A stretch of DNA of 64,000 nucleotides from Desulfobacterales bacterium (GTDB taxonomy: Bacteria; Desulfobacterota; Desulfobacteria; Desulfobacterales; SpSt-501). The notes under the pieces are model-generated. The model saw only the letters and a list, made by a program, of their open reading frames with translations. It did no database searches and was not told the DNA's origin. Of this stretch, positions 42,802 through 51,218 are shown piece after piece (within the stretch, counting starts at the first letter, position 1; every line of letters starts with the position of its first letter). The position numbers were made by a program, and so were the translations under genes. The stretch spans positions 40,139 to 104,138 of the forward strand of contig JAUQXK010000111.1 in assembly GCA_030834695.1 (NCBI GenBank), given 5' to 3'.

Positions 42802-43347
42802 ATGGAGATCATTATATTCTGCTTGCTTTCCCTGCCGCTTGCCGGCCTGTCGTGGCGGTCGCTGTTCAGCTTAAAAAACCACGGCATCTATCGATGGGCG
42901 GTCTGGGAATGCATTTTGTGGCTGGCGATTCGGAATCGCCGTCATCTGATCGTTGAAACGTTCGACCTGCAGCAGCTGATCTCCTCGGTCCTCATGATCG
43001 CATCCCTGGTGTTCGTGCTCGCGGCGCTGTGGATGATGCGGAAAATGGGCCGTATGAACCGGCAGCGACACGATGCCACCCTGTTCGTCTTCGAAAAAAC
43101 AACGGCATTGGTGGAAGCCGGAATTTTCGGTCACATCCGGCATCCCATGTACAGCTCGCTGATGTTCCTGGCCTGGGGGATATGCCTGCGGCGCGTCGAA
43201 GCCGGGCTACTGGCGGTCACGCTCGTCGCGACAGGCGCATGCATTCTGGCCGCATGGGTGGAAGAAAAAGAGAACACGGCCTACTTCGGCGAAGACTACC
43301 GGCGCTACATGCGTCGGACCAAACGGTTCATCCCTTATCTGGTCTGA
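42802..43347 (+). CDS. Membrane methyltransferase, isoprenylcysteine carboxyl methyltransferase-like (ICMT/PEMT)
   Basis: 181 residues with at least three membrane segments. The C-terminal signature GHIRHPMYSSLMFLAWGICL, EEKENTAYFGEDYRRYMRRTKRFIPYL is the ICMT/phospholipid methyltransferase SAM-binding region. Such enzymes methylate membrane lipids or lipid-linked carboxyls. Together with the methyltransferase fused to the exporter, two methyltransferases sit in one operon of export genes, so the product may be methylated (O- or lipid-) while at the membrane. Confidence 0.85.
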   Translation: MEIIIFCLLSLPLAGLSWRSLFSLKNHGIYRWAVWECILWLAIRNRRHLIVETFDLQQLISSVLMIASLVFVLAALWMMRKMGRMNRQRHDATLFVFEKTTALVEAGIFGHIRHPMYSSLMFLAWGICLRRVEAGLLAVTLVATGACILAAWVEEKENTAYFGEDYRRYMRRTKRFIPYLV

Positions 43348-43355
43348 CGAGCGGA

Positions 43356-44687
43356 CTACTCGATTTTCCGCTCGACCCATGGCGGAACCGGCCCCCGGCC
43401 GCTCAGGATGCTTTGAACCACCTGCGCGACCGCGGGGCTGGAGAGGATGCCGCCGTGGTCCTCGTTGAATCCGAACGTCCGACGGGCGGCCGCCTGGGCC
43501 CGCGGATCGAGCATGCTCGCCAGGCTGACGGCGCCGTCGTTGTTGCGGTTGATCATCAGGCTGAAATCCCCGCTGTATCCGAAGAGCAGGTAGTACGCGG
43601 TTTTTTCCGGCAACGGATTCTCCCAGATTTTTTTCAAGAACGCGCTGCTGGTAGCCATGTCCCTCCACGCCGGAACGACGGCGGGGGACTGGGCGACGCC
43701 CTTTTCGGCGCCGGCATGGCCCTGCCAGGGCGTGGACAGAGTGATGAAGGTCGCAAATTCAAAGGGGGCCGAGCGTCTGACCGCTTCGGAGACGGCTCCC
43801 CGGGCGACGAGCCCACCCATGCTGTGGGCCAGCATGCACAACTGCCGGAATTCGAACCGGTTCTGCAGAGCGGCGATGATTCGGTACAACAGCTCGCCTT
43901 GCCGCTCCAGGCGCATGCCGGTCGGGTAGAAGTAAGCCCAGGGCTGGTAGCGGGAGCGGTCGAGGTTTTCGATCAGGTAGCGGAAGTCGGTCGGGTTGCC
44001 GCCGGAGCCGTGCACGAACAGCATCGGGATTTTGTCGCGGCTGTATTCCTGGAGAAAATACAGGCCGGCCCCCGTGTCCGGCAGGAACTCGAGCGGCACC
44101 CAGAGGCCCCAGCGGACGTTGGCCGCCGAGAAACGGGGATCGTCCAGGCTAACGACCTGACCCATTTGATAGCGGCGCAGATCTTCGGCGATATCCGCGG
44201 AGGCACTCGAGCGTGCGTCGACTTTGAAGGGAACATTTACGGCACCGGGGGCCTGCACGCGTACGAACAGGTTCGCGATCGTTTCGCCCGGACGGGCGAC
44301 GATGGGGGAAGGGCTTTCACAGACGCCCGCGGGCTCCTCCGGCTGAAAGGACAGGTCGCCGTTCAGGTCTTCGTAGGCTAAGATGCGGTAATTTCCCGGG
44401 GCCTTGACGGAAAAGCGGAACTCGCCCCCGTTCCGGGTGACGCCGGAGCCCAGAACGCCGCGTTGCGGCTCGTCCGCATCGTAGTAAAACACGACGATCG
44501 TCGTCGTCGGATCCGCCGAGGAGCTCTGGACCGTCCCCTGGATCGTGGCGGACGTCGGGTTGATGACGTCCAGGTACTTGCGCCAATCGGGGAATGCGCT
44601 CCATGCCGCCGGGGCCGCGACGGCGGCCAGCAGGGCCAACCCTACGAGAACCGGTGCTTGCATGCGCGACGCTGCTGAATGCCTCAC
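43356..44687 (-). CDS. Exported lipase-like alpha/beta hydrolase with carboxypeptidase-regulatory-like N-domain
   Basis: 443 residues from a GTG at 44687 with AGGGAGG 6 bases upstream (an ATG at 44663 lacks that). A signal peptide (VLVGLALLAAVAAPAAWSA) leads to a beta-sandwich-like region (TSATIQGTVQSSSADPTTTIVVFYYD, GGEFRFSVKAPGNYRILAYED) resembling a prealbumin-type domain. The hydrolase has MLFVHGSGGNPTDFRYL, LAHSMGGLVARGAV (catalytic Ser in HSMGG) and a distal GFNEDHGGI (catalytic His). It acts in the periplasm or outside on a lipid ester. It is the second gene after the PagL-like gene. Confidence 0.8.
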   Translation of the reverse strand: MRHSAASRMQAPVLVGLALLAAVAAPAAWSAFPDWRKYLDVINPTSATIQGTVQSSSADPTTTIVVFYYDADEPQRGVLGSGVTRNGGEFRFSVKAPGNYRILAYEDLNGDLSFQPEEPAGVCESPSPIVARPGETIANLFVRVQAPGAVNVPFKVDARSSASADIAEDLRRYQMGQVVSLDDPRFSAANVRWGLWVPLEFLPDTGAGLYFLQEYSRDKIPMLFVHGSGGNPTDFRYLIENLDRSRYQPWAYFYPTGMRLERQGELLYRIIAALQNRFEFRQLCMLAHSMGGLVARGAVSEAVRRSAPFEFATFITLSTPWQGHAGAEKGVAQSPAVVPAWRDMATSSAFLKKIWENPLPEKTAYYLLFGYSGDFSLMINRNNDGAVSLASMLDPRAQAAARRTFGFNEDHGGILSSPAVAQVVQSILSGRGPVPPWVERKIE

Positions 44688-44698
44688 GCCTGACCTCC

Positions 44699-45307
44699 CT
44701 ACCAAAGAAACCGGCCGATGACCAAAACGATGGAGTTGACGCCGCGGTTTTCGTTGTCCAGGCCGCCGTTGGAAATATGATGCCATCTCAAGGAAGCGAA
44801 ATACGTGGCGCCGTCTTCGAAGGAGAACTCGGAGCCGAAGCCGATCTGGGGGTTGAAGTTGAGGTGCAGACCCTGGTCTTTCACCCGATGTTCCGTAAAG
44901 ATCACCCCGATCCCTCCCTCGATGTAGGGCTTGAAGCTCCGGGTCGATAGCGGCTCCAGATAGAACAGGGCCAGCATCTCCGCCGACGCCATCAGGTCGC
45001 AGCTCGGTCGGAACGATCCGCCCAGGCTCGCTTCCACCTTGAACCGCAGGTCGCGGGGGGCCGGGTGGCGCCACACCTTTTCATAGTCGAAAAGCGCGGA
45101 GCCGGTCACCATCAGAAAATCGATGTCGCCCACCGGGTCGACGGTATGCCCGATCGTCAGCCCCAAACCGTAGCGATCCGGGATGTCCTTCTCCGCGTCC
45201 TCCTGGGCCAGAGCCGCCGCGGACGAAGCCCACAGCAGCACGGATAGGATGACGGCGCGCCACCGGAAGCGGGGGACGGAAGGCTGGAGGATGGCGCCTG
45301 CTTGCAT
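44699..45307 (-). CDS. PagL-like lipid A 3-O-deacylase/outer-membrane barrel protein
   Basis: 202 residues. A signal peptide (AVILSVLLWASSAAALAQ) precedes an outer-membrane beta-barrel pattern (YGLGLTIGHTV, LHLNFNPQIGFGSEF, FASLRWHHISNGGLDNENRGVNSIVLVIG). The HxSNGG segment and following Glu match the His-Ser-Glu catalytic triad of PagL-type lipid A deacylases. AGGAGAAATGAC precedes the ATG. It would remodel lipid A in the outer membrane, which could accommodate a polyene lipid. It is cotranscribed with the lipase-like gene. Confidence 0.8.
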   Translation of the reverse strand: MQAGAILQPSVPRFRWRAVILSVLLWASSAAALAQEDAEKDIPDRYGLGLTIGHTVDPVGDIDFLMVTGSALFDYEKVWRHPAPRDLRFKVEASLGGSFRPSCDLMASAEMLALFYLEPLSTRSFKPYIEGGIGVIFTEHRVKDQGLHLNFNPQIGFGSEFSFEDGATYFASLRWHHISNGGLDNENRGVNSIVLVIGRFLW

Positions 45308-45463
45308 GTCATTTCTCCTATTCCATCCAAGTCACTCGGGCATCCCGCTGAGCGGACCGGCGGCCCGCTTTGCATGGGCGCCGACGCCGGAATAATAGCT
45401 TGGCGGGCGGCGAAACACAATCTCCGATCCCCGGATTTGGAACTCGGCTCCGGCCGGCACCAG

Positions 45464-45491
45464 TTGGGTTTTGGCCGAAACCTGGTATAAT
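45464..45491 (+). promoter_or_regulatory. Extended -10 sigma-70 promoter for the DUF4410 lipoprotein gene
   Basis: TTGGGT (45464-45469), 16-base spacer, TATAAT (45486-45491) preceded by TGg. It lies 65 bases upstream of the ATG at 45556. The perfect -10 makes it one of the clearest promoters in the window. Confidence 0.65.
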
Positions 45492-45555
45492 AAACTCATC
45501 CTTCTTGGATCGGGCCGTCGTGCGGAGGCCAACAACACAAACGGGAGAGGAAATC

Positions 45556-46164
45556 ATGAATTCGAGAAAAACTTGGAAGCGGAATTGCATCTGCATGCTG
45601 TCGTTGATGCTGCTGATTCTGATGGCGTCCTGCGCCGGGAAGGAGGTCAAGTCGGAGCCGCAGGCCGGAAGCGCGGCCAAACCGGACGCGACAGCAGCCA
45701 AGGACCAGGATCTCCCCCTCGCCAAGCCGTACCGGATGATTGTGGTGGCTGAATATGAGGCTACGGCCGACATCGCCAAGGATTATCCGACGGCCGCCCG
45801 GGAGTGCCAGGCCAATACGGTTTGGGCGCTGCAGGAAAAGAAGGCCTACCAGGCGGTCGACAGCGGCAAAGCCGCTACGACCCGTCGTGACGGAACCTTG
45901 CTGGTGAGCGCCAAGGTCACCGACATGCGCATCGTGTCCGGTGCGGCTCGAATATGGGGAGGGGCTTTCGCCGGCAGCTCATTCATGGAAATCGACATTA
46001 CGCTGGCCGACGCGGCCACCAATGCGACGGTTCGTCAGAAAAAGCTGTCCAGCGCCAACAATCCCTGGGCCGCCGCCTGGATGGGCGGATCCACCGACCA
46101 CAGCCTGCCGGCGGATATGGGTAGAATCGTGGCCGAATATGTGCATTCGGTCATTCCGAAGTAG
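45556..46164 (+). CDS. DUF4410 lipoprotein
   Basis: 202 residues from the ATG at 45556 (gagagg upstream). A signal peptide ending LMASC (lipobox) makes Cys26 the lipidation site. VSAKVTDMRIVSGAARIWGGAFAGSS is the DUF4410 core, and DITLADAATNATV follows. DUF4410 lipoproteins are usually envelope proteins of unknown function. It has its own promoter and converges with the ABC permease gene. Confidence 0.82.
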   Translation: MNSRKTWKRNCICMLSLMLLILMASCAGKEVKSEPQAGSAAKPDATAAKDQDLPLAKPYRMIVVAEYEATADIAKDYPTAARECQANTVWALQEKKAYQAVDSGKAATTRRDGTLLVSAKVTDMRIVSGAARIWGGAFAGSSFMEIDITLADAATNATVRQKKLSSANNPWAAAWMGGSTDHSLPADMGRIVAEYVHSVIPK

Positions 46165-46176
46165 CGGCTGCCCGGG

Positions 46177-47508
46177 TTACATTTCCCCCCGGCGATCGAT
46201 ACGGCCGAAGCGGGCCCAGGCCATGGTCGTGGCCGCCGCGAAAAACGCGGCCAGGCAGAGCAGTTCGTGCCGGACGGACCCCAGCGACCCCTCGCGCACG
46301 ACAATTTCCACCAGGGCATTGAGGCTCCAGGCCAAAGGGGAGAACTGGCTGATCGCCTGCATGGCCGGCGGCATGGCGTAGACCGGGACCATGATGCCGC
46401 CTATCGCCGCCGCGCAGACCACCGCGACCGCTCCGAACATGGTCGCCTGCTCCAGGGTGCGGGCGAACGTGCCGATCACCAGGCCGCCGCCGCAGGCGGC
46501 CAGGGCGATCAGCGTGACCGTGGCGAACAGGGCGGGGCTGTCGCTGCCGAGGCTGAGAACGGGCAGGCCCAGCAGCGGCAGGGCTATTTTGCCCACCAGC
46601 ACGATGAACAGGAACTGCACCCAGCAGACGGCGACGCAGGCGGCCAGTTTTCCCAATAGAAGGGTCAGGTAGGAAACCGGCAGCGTCCTCAGGCGCGCGA
46701 GGGTGCCGTCCCGGCGTTCCCGGATGATAGCGCCCCCCAGCGGGAGCACGATGAAAAAGATGCCGAACACCGACCATGCCGCAACGTTCTGCTGGACAGA
46801 TGTCGGCAGTTTTTGCAAACGGCTTTTTTCGGCGACGACATCCATCAACCTCCGCGCCCCCCAGCTCGGGTCCATTTTAACCGGCGGGACGTCTGCCGGG
46901 CCCAGCGGCATCGGGCCGAGATAGGCGCCCGGGGTCCGCTGCAGCCGGCTCGACAAGGCCTCGGCCAGGGCAGCGGCCTTGATCTCCATCTCCAGGGCGA
47001 GGAGCATCTGCTTCACGGCATTCAGCAGGGAAGATCGAAACGCGCCCTGAACCAGAGGATCGAAATAAACCGACACGTGGGGCAGGGGCGGAGCGTTTTC
47101 CGCGGATTTGCCGGAGAATGCCTCCGAAATCTGTTCGGTCGCCCGGGCGCGCACCGTTTCCGTGATGCCTGCCGGGATGACCATGCATGCCTGGTAGCGT
47201 CCCCCGTCGACCAGCCTCCGGGCCTGGTCGACGTCGATCGCCCGCCCGTCCAACGACGTCACCAGCGTCACGCCTTCGACCCCATCCAACTGTTCCCGGA
47301 TGATCCTACCGAAAGTCTGTCGATCCTGGTCGATGAAGAGGATGTCCATGCGGGCCGCACCGGTTGCCTTCAGCACATTCTCCTGGACCAGCGCCACCAC
47401 CACGACCAGCACGGCGGGCATGACGAATAGCACGAGCAGACCGGACCGGTCGCGATAGAGCAGGCGCAATTCCTTGAATAGGGTGGATAGCAGCGGCGGC
47501 ATGGTCAA
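46177..47508 (-). CDS. ABC-2-type permease
   Basis: 443 residues. An N-terminal membrane segment (LLVLFVMPAVLVVVVALV), a large periplasmic domain of about 200 residues, then five to six helices (SVFGIFFIVLPLGGAI, LACVAVCWVQFLFIVLVGKIAL, LFATVTLIALAACGGGLVIGTF, MFGAVAVVCAAAIGGIMVPVY) as in ABC-2/YhgE-type transporters. RERRDGTLARLRTLPVSY is the coupling motif. It overlaps the ATPase by 4 bases. Export cargo is unknown; placed inside the locus, it may carry a lipid-linked intermediate or lipooligosaccharide. Confidence 0.87.
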   Translation of the reverse strand: MTMPPLLSTLFKELRLLYRDRSGLLVLFVMPAVLVVVVALVQENVLKATGAARMDILFIDQDRQTFGRIIREQLDGVEGVTLVTSLDGRAIDVDQARRLVDGGRYQACMVIPAGITETVRARATEQISEAFSGKSAENAPPLPHVSVYFDPLVQGAFRSSLLNAVKQMLLALEMEIKAAALAEALSSRLQRTPGAYLGPMPLGPADVPPVKMDPSWGARRLMDVVAEKSRLQKLPTSVQQNVAAWSVFGIFFIVLPLGGAIIRERRDGTLARLRTLPVSYLTLLLGKLAACVAVCWVQFLFIVLVGKIALPLLGLPVLSLGSDSPALFATVTLIALAACGGGLVIGTFARTLEQATMFGAVAVVCAAAIGGIMVPVYAMPPAMQAISQFSPLAWSLNALVEIVVREGSLGSVRHELLCLAAFFAAATTMAWARFGRIDRRGEM

Positions 47509-48275
47509 TCCCGCAGGGCTTTCCCGGTCAACTGGAGAAACAGCTGGCCGAGGTCGCTGCAGCCCGGATGTGCGTGTGCCAGTTCCAGGGGGGCGCCCTG
47601 AGCGATCGTGCGCCCCTCGTCGATGACGGCGATGCGGGAGCAGATTTTCTCGGCCTCCTCGATATAGTGCGTGGTATAGAGCATGCCGACGCCGGAGCGG
47701 CTCAGCTCCGCCAGCCGGTCCAGGATCATGTTACGCGACTGGGGGTCTACGCCCGCCGTGGGTTCGTCTAGGAAGAGCAGCCGGGGCCGGTGCATCAGGG
47801 CGACGGCCAGATTGGCGCGCCGCTGCATCCCTCCGGAAAAAGCATCGATGCGGCCATGCGCGCTGTGCGCGAGACCCACCGTTTCCAGGCAGGCATTGAC
47901 GCGCGCCTTCAATTCACGCCCGCTGATTCGATACATGCTGCCGAAGTACGAAAGGTTTTCAGCGGCGGTCAGGCTGGGGTAGAGGGCGATGCGCTGCGGA
48001 ACCAGCCCGATCCATTTCCGGGCCTTCCGGGGGTGTTTGAAGAGATCGGTGCCGCAGATGTGCACGCTGCCGGAATCCGGCGCCAGCAGCCCGGCCAGCA
48101 GGGAGATGGCCGTTGTTTTTCCGGCGCCGTTCGGGCCCAGAAGCCCCACGATTTCCCCGGGGCCGACCGACAGGCTGAAGGATGACAGAGCGGGCGTGCG
48201 AGCCTGCGGATAGGTTTTGGCGAGCCCCTCGGCCCGCAGGAGATCGGCGAGGGAAGGCGGCTCCGGATGTATCAT
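47505..48275 (-). CDS. ABC transporter ATP-binding protein
   Basis: 256 residues with Walker A GPNGAGKT, signature FSGGMQRRANLA, Walker B LLFLDEPTAG, and the H-loop TTHYIEEAE. This is a drug/ABC-2-type (ABCA/DrrA-like) ATPase. It is translationally coupled to the permease (ATGA overlap) and opens the minus-strand pair. The 334-base divergent region before it contains the promoter of rSAM F. Confidence 0.93.
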   Translation of the reverse strand: MIHPEPPSLADLLRAEGLAKTYPQARTPALSSFSLSVGPGEIVGLLGPNGAGKTTAISLLAGLLAPDSGSVHICGTDLFKHPRKARKWIGLVPQRIALYPSLTAAENLSYFGSMYRISGRELKARVNACLETVGLAHSAHGRIDAFSGGMQRRANLAVALMHRPRLLFLDEPTAGVDPQSRNMILDRLAELSRSGVGMLYTTHYIEEAEKICSRIAVIDEGRTIAQGAPLELAHAHPGCSDLGQLFLQLTGKALRD

Positions 48276-48609
48276 GGCCGCCGCACGCAGCCGCCGGGCT
48301 TTTTGCGGCCACCCCGGGCGGGGCGGTCGTGCGGGGCGCTTTTAATCAAATTCACTTTGCAATATCCAGCCGCTGCCAATATAATCGTCCCTTTGCGAAG
48401 GACAGGCCGATAATCGAATCTGAATATCTAACCTTAAAGGTTTTGGGAGTCAACCTCGATGACGGTTTGAAGCGGCGGATTCCGGCGTTGCACTGCAACT
48501 CATCGGCCGGCGGTGAGCGGCAGCCGCTTCGCGCTTTACGGGATTTGCAGATCGGTCTTTTTTTGCAGGCCGTCGGGATGGATATCGAAATGCGAACAAG
48601 GGCAGCGGT
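48276..48609. promoter_or_regulatory. Divergent control region with consensus promoter and operator-like palindrome
   Basis: On the plus strand TTGCAA (48357-48362), 17-base spacer, TATAAT (48380-48385) is a near-consensus promoter leaving a leader of about 220 bases before the radical SAM ATG at 48610. In the leader AACCTT-A-AAGGTT (48430-48442) is a perfect 13-base palindrome, and a T7 run follows gatcggtc near 48555. No gene is supported in the region. A minus-strand ABC promoter is expected here but not evident. Confidence 0.65.
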
Positions 48610-49908
48610 ATGAAGATTCTGCTGGTGAATCCGCCCAACTGCGGGAGAAGCATCCCGGAAGAGGAATACGGGATCGAAACGATCAAAATGATCTTCAGGG
48701 GCGAGCCTCTGGCGCTCGAGGTCGTCGCCGGGAATTTGGACGGGCACGATGTCGCCATCGCCGACTTGAAGGCGGCTCCGAACGCCCTGGAAGACGCCCT
48801 CGACGGGTTCGAGCCCGACCTGGTAGGCTTCACCGGCGTTGCCTGTGAAGCCAACACCGTTCTGCGATTGGCGGGGAAGGTCAAGCGCCGCAGCGGGGCG
48901 CTGGTCGTGGTGGGCGGCCACCATGCCTCGTGCGACCCCGACTTTTTCAATCACGAGGCCGTCGATTACGTGGTCGTGGGCCTGGGCAAGCTCAGCTTCA
49001 GGGAATTGGTCGAGGCGCTCGCCAGCCGGACGGTGGACGCCGGGGTCGCGGGTGTCGCCAAGACCCATCCGGGCGGCGGCCTGAAACACGTCCCACGGGC
49101 CTATTCGCAGGCGGACCTCGTCGACGATCGGCCCCCTCGCTACGATCTGGTGGCGGCGCACCGCGACCGGTACGTCATGAGCGGCGTGGGCGGAAAGGTC
49201 GGCTTCGTCGCTTCGGCCTACGGCTGCACGCACCGGTGCACCTTCTGCTCCATCCCCAATATGACCGGAGGGCGTTACCTCATCCACCGGCCGGCGTCGG
49301 TTCTGCGCGACATGCGGCTGCTGGGCGACGTCCCAGTCGTGCGCTTGGTGGACGCCAACACGTTCGGCGACCCGGAGAATGCGCTCAGCCTTGGGCAGAC
49401 GATTATTGACGCCGGGCTGAAGAAAGCCATCGTCGCCGACGTGCGGGCGGAGACGGTGACCCGGCATCCCGAACTATTCCGGTTGTGGAAGCAGGCCGGG
49501 CTGGCGGTGGCGGTCATCGGCTTCGAGGAGATCACCGACGCCGGGCTGGAGCGGCTGAACAAGAGAAGCTCGGTCGCCGCCAACATCGAGGCCCTGGCGA
49601 TCCTCAAGGATCTGGGCATCCGCGTCGTCGGCGATTTCATCGTGTCGCCGGACTACACCGAAGCGGATTTCGAGGCCCTGGAGCGCTTCGTGGCGGCTCA
49701 CGCCGTCGACCTGCCGCTGCCCTCGATCCTGACGCCCCTGCCCGGCACGCCGCAGCATCGGGACATGCAGCCCCGCATCACCATCCACGATCTGGACTAC
49801 TACACGTTCACCAACGCGGTCTGCCGCACCCGCATGGAGCCCCGGCTTTTTTACCAGACCTACGCCGCGATGCTCCAGCGCTTCCTGAAGCACATATCCC
49901 ACGCCTGA
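48610..49908 (+). CDS. B12-binding-domain radical SAM protein F
   Basis: 432 residues. The N-terminal domain (MKILLVNPPNCGRS, DLVGFTGVACEANTVLRLAG, ALVVVGGHHASCDPDFFNH) is cobalamin-binding-type. Cys206, Cys210 and Cys213 (AYGCTHRCTFCSIPNMTGG) bind the cluster; LVDANTFGD, VIGFEEITDAGLERLNKRSS and VGDFIVSPDYTEAD continue the barrel. No DxHxxG. It is followed 12 bases later by a KAS III gene, so its substrate may be the product of that condensation. Has its own promoter. Confidence 0.88.
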   Translation: MKILLVNPPNCGRSIPEEEYGIETIKMIFRGEPLALEVVAGNLDGHDVAIADLKAAPNALEDALDGFEPDLVGFTGVACEANTVLRLAGKVKRRSGALVVVGGHHASCDPDFFNHEAVDYVVVGLGKLSFRELVEALASRTVDAGVAGVAKTHPGGGLKHVPRAYSQADLVDDRPPRYDLVAAHRDRYVMSGVGGKVGFVASAYGCTHRCTFCSIPNMTGGRYLIHRPASVLRDMRLLGDVPVVRLVDANTFGDPENALSLGQTIIDAGLKKAIVADVRAETVTRHPELFRLWKQAGLAVAVIGFEEITDAGLERLNKRSSVAANIEALAILKDLGIRVVGDFIVSPDYTEADFEALERFVAAHAVDLPLPSILTPLPGTPQHRDMQPRITIHDLDYYTFTNAVCRTRMEPRLFYQTYAAMLQRFLKHISHA

Positions 49909-49920
49909 AAGAGGAGATTC

Positions 49921-51066
49921 ATGGACGTATTCATCAACGATGTGTCGGCATTTCTTCCCAACCGGCCGGTGACCAACGACGCCATCGAGGACGTGCTCGG
50001 GAAAGTGCGGGGCATCGCCTCCAAAGCCAAACGGCTGGTGCTCAAGAGCAATCAAATCACCCACCGCTACTACGCGCTGGACCCTGAATCGGGGCGGCTG
50101 ACCCACACCAACGCCCAGCTGACGGCGGAGGCGGTTCGCCGGCTGCGGCCTTATGAGGGCTTCGCCCCGGGCGATATTCAATGTCTGGCCTGCGGCACCA
50201 CGAGCCCGGATCTGCTGTTTCCCGGCCACGCCCTGATGGTCCAGGGGGAGCTGGGGATTCCCGCCTGCGAGGCGGTGACCACCTCCGGCATCTGCCTCTC
50301 CGGGATCACGGCCTTTAAATATGCGTGCATGAACATCGCCGCCGGCCAGGCGGCGAATGCGGTGGCCGCCGGCTCCGAACTGGCTTCTTCCTACATGCGG
50401 GCGCAGTTTCTGACGCCCTTCTACAGCGGCCTCGCCGACCTGGAGACGCGGCCGGTACGCGCGCTGGACGCCGATTTCCTGAGGTGGATGCTCTCGGATG
50501 GGGCCGGGGCGGTGTTCTTGTCCAACCGCAAACGGACAGACGGGCTTTCTCTCAAGGTGGCCTGGGTGGACGTGATCTCTTACGCCGGCGCTCTGGAGAC
50601 CTGCATGTACGGCGGCGGGATGAAGCGGACGGACGGCAGCATGGTCGGCTGGCGGCAGGCCGAAGCGTTCGAACCGGAAGCGCTGCCGCATCGGTTTTCG
50701 GTCCGGCAGGATATCGAGCTGCTCGACGTCGAAATCGTGCGGACGATGGGGAAGGCGCTGGCGCAGGTCGTCCGGCAACACCGCCTGCTCCCCGATCAGG
50801 TGGACTGGTTCCTGCCGCACTACTCATCGGCCTATTTCCGCCCGAAATTCTACGCAGAAATGAAACGGATCGGATTCGAAGTGCCCGACGGCAAGTGGTT
50901 TTCGAATCTTGCGAATAAAGGGAACACCGGCAGCGCCGCCATCTTCATCATCCTGGAGGAGTTGTTCCACTCCGGCCGTCTCCGGCCCGGTCAAAACCTG
51001 CTGTGCTTCATCCCCGAAAGCGGCCGGTTTTCGCACGGGTTCGCCTGGCTCACGGTCGAGGAATAG
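49921..51066 (+). CDS. KAS III-type ketosynthase (FabH/DarB-like)
   Basis: 381 residues. The FabH triad is Cys125 (TSGICLSGITAFK), His300 (FLPHYSSAY) and Asn335 (NKGNTGSA). GAGAVFLSNRKRTDGLS lies between. It starts a chain from an acyl-CoA or joins two acyl units, as DarB does in dialkylresorcinol/flexirubin clusters. GAGGAG precedes the ATG. Its partner is the radical SAM gene just upstream. No DarA-type cyclase is visible, so dialkylresorcinol itself is not supported. Confidence 0.87.
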   Translation: MDVFINDVSAFLPNRPVTNDAIEDVLGKVRGIASKAKRLVLKSNQITHRYYALDPESGRLTHTNAQLTAEAVRRLRPYEGFAPGDIQCLACGTTSPDLLFPGHALMVQGELGIPACEAVTTSGICLSGITAFKYACMNIAAGQAANAVAAGSELASSYMRAQFLTPFYSGLADLETRPVRALDADFLRWMLSDGAGAVFLSNRKRTDGLSLKVAWVDVISYAGALETCMYGGGMKRTDGSMVGWRQAEAFEPEALPHRFSVRQDIELLDVEIVRTMGKALAQVVRQHRLLPDQVDWFLPHYSSAYFRPKFYAEMKRIGFEVPDGKWFSNLANKGNTGSAAIFIILEELFHSGRLRPGQNLLCFIPESGRFSHGFAWLTVEE

Positions 51067-51218
51067 AGACAGTCCGTTAAGCAAAATAAAATGCATGATC
51101 GCAGGGGCGTGGCCTCTTTTACTGACTTCTGAAGTTACTCATCATAGCACTTGCATGGCGGCGCGAGTTTATGGGCGAGGTCTGGGGGCGCGTCTCGACT
51201 GATTTTTTGTTCCACCTT

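Noticed and set aside
48386..48609. Cobalamin riboswitch in the leader of radical SAM F
   Set aside because: No B12-box-like conserved core could be found; only a 13-base palindrome and a T run are visible.
49921..51066. Dialkylresorcinol pathway (DarA/DarB)
   Set aside because: Only the KAS III component is present; no DarA-type cyclase was seen, so that product is not supported.
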